NCBI RefSeq assembly: GCF_900100275.1
Contig: NZ_FNET01000030.1
Coordinates: forward strand, 1 to 64,000
Reading direction: 5' to 3'
Length of the DNA stretch: 64,000 nucleotides
Source: Lentzea albidocapillata subsp. violacea
Lineage (GTDB): Bacteria > Actinomycetota > Actinomycetes > Mycobacteriales > Pseudonocardiaceae
Part shown: positions 59,055 through 64,000 of the stretch, piece by piece
Position numbering within the stretch: the first letter of the stretch is position 1
How the letters are laid out: each line of letters starts with the position of its first letter
Program-made: the position numbers and the translations under genes
Notes under the pieces: model-generated
Seen by the model: only the letters and a program-made list of their open reading frames with translations
Databases searched by the model: none
What the model was told of the DNA's origin: nothing

Positions 59055-60973
59055 GCTTTTGGGAGGGCCGCGCCACCGCAAGGGTGGCGACGGTCGGGCT
59101 GACGTTCGGACTGCTGGTCCTGGCGGGACTGGCGCTGTGGAGCAGCATCAGCGCGCAGGCCACGACCGCGCACGTGCGGGAGCTCAACGAGACCAGCGAG
59201 CGGTGGGCCCGCGTGCTGGAGCACATCAACGTCGCCGACAACGCACTGCGTGACCTGCAGGTCGCGCGGACCGAGCAGACCGTCGAGCCGCTGGAGAACT
59301 CCGTCGGTTCCGCACGCGCCGAGCTGGAGTGGCTGCGCGCCAACGGCCTGCCGTCCGACGCGGCGGAGGCCGGCAAGCTGCTGGCGCTGTACGACCAGAG
59401 CACGGACATGCTGCGCGCGGTCGTCGCCGGCGCCGACCCGTTGCAGGCGGACCAGGCTGGGCTCGCGCACTCGTCGTTGCGGCGCCAGATCTCCTCGACG
59501 ATCGGGGTCAAGCGCCTCGACACCACCGAGTACCTGCGTTCGGCCGACGAGAAGAACGCGCAGCTGCGGATCGCGCAGATCGTGGTGTTCGTGCTGGACG
59601 CGGCCCTGGTCGCGTTGTTCGGCATGGTGCTGCTCGGACAGCGCCGCATGATCCTGCGCCAGGCCGCGAAGAACGAGCACGAGGCCCACCACGACGCCCT
59701 GACCGGCCTCGCGAACCGGACGCTGCTCGCGCGGCGGATGGAACAGGCCGTCGACAAGGCGCGCAGGAAGGACGAGCCGCTCGCGTTGCTGATCGTGGAC
59801 CTCGACAGGTTCAAGGAGGTCAACGACTCGCTCGGGCACCACACCGGCGACCTGCTGCTGCGCCAGGTGGCGAACCGCCTCTCGTGGGCGGTGCGCGACA
59901 CGGACCTGGTGGCACGGCTGGGCGGCGACGAGTTCGCCGTGCTGCTGCCCGGCGTCGGCTCGGCGGAGAACGCGAGCATGGTCGCCGAGAAGATCCTGCA
60001 GGCACTGGCCATGCCAGTGACGCTGGAGGGCCTGGAGCTGGAGATAGCGGGCAGCGTCGGCGTGGCCCTGTGCCCGGCGGACTCCGGCGACGGCCACGAA
60101 CTGCTGCGGCACGCCGACATCGCGATGTACGCGGCGAAGCGCGAGAAGTCCGGTGTCGCCGTCTACGACGCCCGCCTGCACGAACGCGGCGCCGCGCACC
60201 TGACGGCCGTGACGGAGCTCCGGCACGCGATCGACCGCGGCGAGCTGTTCCTGCACTACCAGCCCAAGGCGCTGGCCGACACGGGTGCGGTGTGCGGGGT
60301 CGAGGCCCTGGCCCGCTGGCAGCACCCGACGCGCGGCCTGGTGCGCCCGGACGAGTTCATCCCGATCGCCGAGGAGAACGGGCTCATCGAGCCGCTGACC
60401 CGGTACGTGATCGACGCGGCCCTGCGCCAGTGCCGTTCGTGGTCGGACGCGGGCTGGGAGGTGCCGGTCTCGGTGAACGTCGGCGCGGCCTGCCTGCACC
60501 ACACCGAGTTCCCCGGCGACGTGGCCGACCTGATCAAGCGGCACGGGCTGCCCGCCCGGTTGCTGACGCTGGAGATCACCGAGTCCGCGATCATCTCGGA
60601 CCCGGACCGCGCGGTGGAGGTGTTGCGCGGCCTGACCGAACTGGGCGTGCGGCTGTCCATCGACGACTTCGGCACCGGCTACTCGTCGATCTCGTACCTG
60701 CGCAGCATGCGCGTGCACGAGATGAAGCTCGACCGCTCGTTCGTGACGCACATGTGCACGGATGCCGGCGACAGCGCGATCGTGCACGCCCTGGTGGCGC
60801 TGGCCCGGAACTTCGGGCTGCAGGCCGTCGCGGAGGGCGTGGAGGACCAGGACACGTGGACGGCTCTGGCCAAGGCCGGGTGTGACGTGGTGCAGGGGTA
60901 CTTCCTCAGCGAGCCGTTGCCCGCTGAGGAAATCGTTGCGTGGCTTGGGGATCGAGCCGCGGCTCACGCGTAA
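59051..60973 (+). CDS. Membrane GGDEF-EAL protein (bifunctional c-di-GMP cyclase/phosphodiesterase)
   Basis: A 640-residue protein. The start GTG 59051 overlaps the sensor lipoprotein stop. Helix 1 (VATVGLTFGLLVLAGLALWS, about 11-30) and helix 2 (IAQIVVFVLDAALVALFGMV, about 176-195) bracket a ~145-residue extracytoplasmic helical domain. Inside, the diguanylate cyclase domain has an intact GGDEF motif (about 291-295, RLGGDEFAVLL) and LIVDLDRFKEVNDSLGHH. The phosphodiesterase domain has EAL (about 417, GVEALARWQHP), DDFGTGYSS (about 538) and KLDRSF. Both active sites look complete. It would turn ligand binding outside into a change in c-di-GMP, which controls development in filamentous actinomycetes. 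Confidence 0.92.
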   Translation: MSFWEGRATARVATVGLTFGLLVLAGLALWSSISAQATTAHVRELNETSERWARVLEHINVADNALRDLQVARTEQTVEPLENSVGSARAELEWLRANGLPSDAAEAGKLLALYDQSTDMLRAVVAGADPLQADQAGLAHSSLRRQISSTIGVKRLDTTEYLRSADEKNAQLRIAQIVVFVLDAALVALFGMVLLGQRRMILRQAAKNEHEAHHDALTGLANRTLLARRMEQAVDKARRKDEPLALLIVDLDRFKEVNDSLGHHTGDLLLRQVANRLSWAVRDTDLVARLGGDEFAVLLPGVGSAENASMVAEKILQALAMPVTLEGLELEIAGSVGVALCPADSGDGHELLRHADIAMYAAKREKSGVAVYDARLHERGAAHLTAVTELRHAIDRGELFLHYQPKALADTGAVCGVEALARWQHPTRGLVRPDEFIPIAEENGLIEPLTRYVIDAALRQCRSWSDAGWEVPVSVNVGAACLHHTEFPGDVADLIKRHGLPARLLTLEITESAIISDPDRAVEVLRGLTELGVRLSIDDFGTGYSSISYLRSMRVHEMKLDRSFVTHMCTDAGDSAIVHALVALARNFGLQAVAEGVEDQDTWTALAKAGCDVVQGYFLSEPLPAEEIVAWLGDRAAAHA

Positions 60974-61899
60974 CCTTCGGTGTCCCGCCACTGGTTGATG
61001 AACGGCTGCATGAAGTCGACCATGGCGGGCAGCTGGTCCGCGCACGACAGGTAGGCGATCACCCGGATCGCGCCGACCGCGTTGACGAACCGGAGCACCT
61101 CTTGGTCGAGCTCGCGCAGGCCGTTCTTGCGCGCACCCCGGTTGTAGGCGGCTTCGTACTCCAGGCCGAGGCCGGCCAGGTCCCATTCGACCGGGCCGTA
61201 GGTGATCAGCTCGAAGTCGGAGAACAGCGGGCCGTCCGTGCCGGCGAAGATGTTCGCGGGCGGTGAGTCGCCGTGGATGGGCTGCAGTCCGATGCCCGGG
61301 AACTTCGCCTCGAACGCGGCCTGGGAGCTGACGAGCGGCTCCAGGACCTCCCATTCCGCCTGCGCCCGCTGGAGATCCTCCTCGGTCACGATGTCGAGGC
61401 CGTGAAGTTTCCGCAGGCCTTCCCGGACGAACCGCGGCTCCGCCGACGACAGGAACTCGAGCTCGCCGGGGTAGTCCTGCAGCGCCTTGTGCAGGTCGGC
61501 GGAGAGTTCGGAGTTCCTGACGTAGTCCGGTTCCGCGGACTTGTCCTCGTCGGTGAACGGCCAGAAGGTGATGGAGAAACCGTCGCGCTGCACGGGTTCG
61601 CGCGGTACCAGCGGGCTCGGCGGGATGACCGGGGTGCCCTGGTCGTGCAGCCACTGCGCGACGTCGAGTTCCTGCTGCTGGCGCCTGGCCAGTGACTCGA
61701 GGGTGGTGGTGTGCGGCAGGACGGTCGGGATGCGGGCCACGACGGGCGACGGTGCGAGGTGCACGACGACGGAGAACAGTTCGTAGAGCACCTTGCCCTC
61801 GGTGATCTCCAGCCCGAGTTCGCGACCTGCCGCCACCGCGGCGTCTCGTGCGGCGTTGGTGCGGGCGGCGATGTTCTCGGGGGTCGCGAAGGCTGTCAT
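60964..61899 (-). CDS. Aminoglycoside-phosphotransferase-family (APH) kinase-like protein
   Basis: A 311-residue protein kinase-like-fold enzyme. The nucleotide-binding N-lobe is weak. The Brenner-type motif is LQPIHGDSPPANIFAG (about 210-225), with the metal-binding Asp in PLFSDFELITYGPVEWDLAG. Family members phosphorylate antibiotics, choline, sugars or small metabolites. Without context the substrate cannot be named, and it should not be read as a resistance gene. The stop overlaps the GGDEF-EAL gene end by 10 bases (convergent). Confidence 0.82.
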   Translation of the reverse strand: MTAFATPENIAARTNAARDAAVAAGRELGLEITEGKVLYELFSVVVHLAPSPVVARIPTVLPHTTTLESLARRQQQELDVAQWLHDQGTPVIPPSPLVPREPVQRDGFSITFWPFTDEDKSAEPDYVRNSELSADLHKALQDYPGELEFLSSAEPRFVREGLRKLHGLDIVTEEDLQRAQAEWEVLEPLVSSQAAFEAKFPGIGLQPIHGDSPPANIFAGTDGPLFSDFELITYGPVEWDLAGLGLEYEAAYNRGARKNGLRELDQEVLRFVNAVGAIRVIAYLSCADQLPAMVDFMQPFINQWRDTEGYA

Positions 61900-61953
61900 G
61901 GCACGATCGTGTCACGACCCCGTGGCTCGACGCAGATCATTTACGGTGGGCGC

Positions 61954-62394
61954 ATGGCCGACCGTCACCTGATCGACGTCCACGTGCTGCTCGTGCGCGA
62001 CGGCGAGGTGCTCCTCTCCCGGCGCCGCGACGCCGACCCGCGGTTCGACGGCCTCTGGCACCTGCCCTCGGGCAAGCTCGACGCGGGCGAGTCCGTGCTC
62101 GGCGGCGCCGTGCGCGAGGCCGCGGAAGAGGTCGGGGTGGTGATCGAGCGTGGCGACCTGCGGCACGTGCACACCTTCCACGCCAACGGATCTGGCGTGG
62201 AACCGCGGCTCGGGCTGTTCTTCGAGGTCCGGCGGTGGAGCGGGGAGCCGGTCAACCGGGAGCCGGAGAAGTGTTCGGAGCTGCGGTGGTTCGGGCTGGA
62301 CGCGCTGCCCGAGGACACCCTCTCCTACCCCGCCGCCGGGATCACCGGCTACCTGGCCGGGGAGTCGTTCGGGCTGCTCGGCTGGGCGCCCTGA
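61954..62394 (+). CDS. NUDIX hydrolase
   Basis: A 146-residue NUDIX enzyme. The NUDIX box G-x5-E-x7-REUxEE is GKLDAGESVLGGAVREAAEE, then VGVV (about 39-62), followed by WFGLDALPEDT near the end. Such enzymes cleave nucleoside diphosphates linked to another moiety; the substrate is unknown. The ATG at 61954 follows GGTGGG. The start is 54 bp from the divergent APH-like gene. Its 3' end overlaps the convergent TetR gene by 46 bases. Confidence 0.88.
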   Translation: MADRHLIDVHVLLVRDGEVLLSRRRDADPRFDGLWHLPSGKLDAGESVLGGAVREAAEEVGVVIERGDLRHVHTFHANGSGVEPRLGLFFEVRRWSGEPVNREPEKCSELRWFGLDALPEDTLSYPAAGITGYLAGESFGLLGWAP

Positions 62395-62960
62395 ACGAGC
62401 CCGTCCAGGACCAGGGTGATGACGCCGTCGGCCTCCGCCCGCCACCCCGGGCGGTCGTGGGCCGCACCAATGCCGTGCAGCGCCATCATGACGGCGCCGG
62501 CGCCCACGTCGCCCCGGACGGTGCCCTCCTCGACGGCGGCGGCCACCAGGTCGGTGACGGCCTCCTCCAAGGCCCTGCTGCCGTCGGCGAGCGCCTCCGA
62601 GCCGGTGGTCATGAGCGTGGCCAGCGTGCGGGCCAGGCCGTGGTGTTCGTGCAGATAGTCGACGAAGTCGCGAAGGAAGGTCGCCAAAGCCTCCAGCGGG
62701 GGTGACGTGGCCTGCAGCCGGCGAGCCCGGTCGCACAGCGCGACGACCTCCTCGCGGTAGACCGCTTCGGCCAGCGCTTCCCTGGTCGGGAAGTGGCGGT
62801 ACAGCGTGCCCGTGCCGACGCCGGCCAGCCGGGCGAAGTCGTCGAAGCGCAGGTCGAAGAACTCGCCCGCGTCGAAGATCTCCCTGGCCTTGGCCAGCAG
62901 CGCCTGGCGGTTGCGCTGGGCGTCCGCACGCAGCGGCTTGGCGCTCCCTCGCGTTGACAA
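62349..62960 (-). CDS. TetR-family transcriptional regulator
   Basis: A 203-residue repressor type starting at TTG 62960, ten bases after GGAGG. The HTH is in FDLRFDDFARLAGVGTGTLY, then RHFPTREALAEAVY (about 35-68). The SbtR-like C-terminal domain (DLVAAAVEEGTVRGDVGAGA) resembles that of the TetR at 20.9 kb. It is divergent from the ketopantoate-reductase-like gene, and a perfect 9-3-9 palindrome overlaps the transcription start region between them. Confidence 0.9.
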   Translation of the reverse strand: MSTRGSAKPLRADAQRNRQALLAKAREIFDAGEFFDLRFDDFARLAGVGTGTLYRHFPTREALAEAVYREEVVALCDRARRLQATSPPLEALATFLRDFVDYLHEHHGLARTLATLMTTGSEALADGSRALEEAVTDLVAAAVEEGTVRGDVGAGAVMMALHGIGAAHDRPGWRAEADGVITLVLDGLVQGAQPSSPNDSPAR

Positions 62961-62982
62961 ACGGAACCTGCCTCCATATTTT
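62954..62982 (+). promoter_or_regulatory. Sigma-70-like promoter of the ketopantoate-reductase-like gene
   Basis: TTGACA (62954-62959) is a perfect -35, followed by a 17-nt spacer and TATTTT (62977-62982). The predicted transcription start near 62989 lies inside the TetR palindrome, so the bound repressor would block RNA polymerase. The -35 overlaps the TetR start codon. Confidence 0.7.
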
Positions 62983-62983
62983 C

Positions 62984-63008
62984 GGAAGTGGAGATTGTCT
63001 CCACTTTC
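62984..63008. promoter_or_regulatory. TetR operator AAGTGGAGA-N3-TCTCCACTT
   Basis: A perfect 9-3-9 palindrome (62986-63006), extended by one more pair at 62984/63008 after a mismatch. On the minus strand a TAGAAT -10-like box (63014-63009) lies just upstream, so the site overlaps both transcription starts. Confidence 0.85.
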
Positions 63009-63030
63009 ATTCTAACCCACGAGGTGGACC

Positions 63031-63978
63031 GTGAAGATCCTGATGTTCGGCCGCGGCGTGATCGCCACCGTGTACGGCTGGGCGCTGGAACAGGCCGGGC
63101 ACGACGTCGAGTTCTACGTCCGGCCCGGTCGCGCGGCGCAGTACGGGGACACGACGAGCCTGGACCTGCGCGACACGCGGCGGCGCGTGTGGGGGCAGCG
63201 TGTCGAGCAGGAGTGGCCGGTGCGCTTCCGCGAGGAACTGGAGCCGGACCACGACTTCGACCTGATCGTGCTGAGCGTGGGGCACCACCGGCTGACCGAG
63301 GCGGCGGACTTCCTGGCACCCCGCGTCGGCAAGGCCACGGTGCTCGTGTTCGGCAACATCTGGGCCGAGCCGCTGGACGCGATCGGCGCACTTCCCGCCG
63401 AGCAGGTCGCGTGGGGCTTTCCCCAGGCGGGCGGCGGTTTCGACGAGAACGGCGTGCTGCGTGGCGCCATCCTGCCGTCCGTCCTCTTCGGAACCGTCGG
63501 CCCGCAGACGGAACGTGGGCGGGTCGTGCGGCGGGTGTTCCGCGAGGCGGGGTTCCGGATCAGGGAGGAACCGGACTTCCGCGGCTGGCTGCTGATCCAC
63601 TTCGTGTCGGACGCCGGGCTGTTCTCGCAGGGGCTGAGGCTGGGCGCGCTGGCCGATCTCGCGGGACGCAGGCGCGACCTGCGCGAGGCGTTGCTGGCCG
63701 GGCGCGAACTGCTGCCGCTGGTCGAGGCACGAGGTGTCGTAGTCGGACGCCGTGCACTGCTGTTCCGCGCGCCGACCTGGCTGACGGCTCCCCTGTTCGC
63801 CTGGCTGACCGCTCATTTCGGGCCGGTGCGCGACAACTTCGCGACGCACTCCGACCCCGAGGCCGAGGAGCCGCGGGTGATCTGCCGGGACACGCTGGCG
63901 GAGGCACGCCGGCTGGGCGTTCCCGCACCGCGGCTGGCGGCGGCGGAACCGAGCTTCGCGGCGGCACCCGTTCAGTGA
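63031..63978 (+). CDS. Ketopantoate-reductase-family (ApbA/PanE-like) oxidoreductase
   Basis: A 315-residue NAD(P)-binding enzyme. The N-terminal Rossmann motif is ILMFGRGVIATVYGWALEQA, with Gly-x-Gly in an unusual form (GRGVIA). FDLIVLSVGHHRLTEAADFL and the helical C-terminal domain follow the family. The catalytic Lys expected after the Rossmann domain is not obvious (AWGFPQAGGGF region), so a role other than pantothenate synthesis is likely; the dedicated TetR repressor suggests detoxification. GTG at 63031 follows GAGGTGG. The gene ends 22 bp before the window edge. Confidence 0.8.
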   Translation: MKILMFGRGVIATVYGWALEQAGHDVEFYVRPGRAAQYGDTTSLDLRDTRRRVWGQRVEQEWPVRFREELEPDHDFDLIVLSVGHHRLTEAADFLAPRVGKATVLVFGNIWAEPLDAIGALPAEQVAWGFPQAGGGFDENGVLRGAILPSVLFGTVGPQTERGRVVRRVFREAGFRIREEPDFRGWLLIHFVSDAGLFSQGLRLGALADLAGRRRDLREALLAGRELLPLVEARGVVVGRRALLFRAPTWLTAPLFAWLTAHFGPVRDNFATHSDPEAEEPRVICRDTLAEARRLGVPAPRLAAAEPSFAAAPVQ

Positions 63979-64000
63979 TCGCAGCAGACGCGCTCGGCCC

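Noticed and set aside
60964-61899. Calling the APH-like gene an aminoglycoside resistance gene.
   Set aside because: Only the general APH-family motifs are present; many relatives act on other metabolites and no resistance context exists.
58991-61915. A 974-residue minus-strand open frame across the GGDEF-EAL gene and the APH-like gene.
   Set aside because: It is out of frame with the APH-like gene and antisense to the conserved GGDEF-EAL sequence.

Overview
The window is high-GC DNA with the gene content of a soil actinomycete. It carries an AfsR/SARP regulator, two ECF sigma factors with C-terminal extensions, many secreted carbohydrate-active enzymes, TTA (bldA-type) codons in a few genes, and TetR/MarR/PadR/HxlR regulators next to redox enzymes. 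The mix resembles Pseudonocardiales (Lentzea/Saccharothrix/Amycolatopsis-like); this is an inference from gene content, not from a marker gene. No tRNA, rRNA, CRISPR array, prophage or complete insertion sequence was seen. Only the 3' end of an IS110-type transposase touches the left edge.

Layout. 0-6.5 kb: IS110 remnant, lipoprotein esterase, methyltransferase, then a TetR regulator divergent from a lipid-type operon (ferritin-like hydrolase, ferredoxin reductase, EphD-like hydrolase-SDR fusion). 6.5-13.2 kb, minus strand: TPR protein coupled to a type-B carboxylesterase, quinone reductase-like enzyme, large LRR protein, and an ECF41-type sigma factor with its NmrA-like partner behind a near-consensus ECF41 promoter. 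13.2-16.1 kb: DinB remnant, DGPF protein coupled to an ECF42-type sigma factor, VOC protein, frameshifted MarR gene. 16.1-27.4 kb: SARP regulator with a hairpin over its ribosome-binding site, protease-inhibitor-like protein, and several regulator/enzyme pairs with visible palindromic operators. 27.4-35.6 kb: a five-gene YtfQ-YtfR-YtfT-YjfF-like furanose ABC operon ending in a GH2 enzyme with two AbfB domains, divergent from its LacI regulator. 35.6-49.6 kb: hydrolases, STAS and AraC proteins, adenosine deaminase, methyltransferases, PepSY membrane protein, M28 peptidase and a MycE-like sugar O-methyltransferase. 49.6-53.1 kb: a tandem duplication of secreted GH8 glycanases with conserved upstream elements. 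53.2-64 kb: patatin, an SAH riboswitch in front of metH, a sugar-binding lipoprotein overlapping a membrane GGDEF-EAL protein behind a MITE-like inverted-repeat element, and small regulator/enzyme pairs.

How the genes work together. Most of the window is a set of small, separately regulated modules. The strongest coherent systems are: (1) the furanose-oligosaccharide locus at 27.4-35.6 kb; (2) a proposed ligand-to-c-di-GMP sensor at 58.0-61.0 kb, in which a periplasmic-binding-protein-like lipoprotein would feed a membrane GGDEF-EAL enzyme; (3) the ECF41 and ECF42 modules; (4) methionine-cycle control of metH by an SAH-sensing RNA; (5) a shared operator motif linking a MarR gene at 19.8 kb with a secreted CrtC/lipocalin-like gene at 23.4 kb. 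Start sites were chosen by Shine-Dalgarno spacing, family N-termini and overlap with neighbours; less certain ones are flagged.
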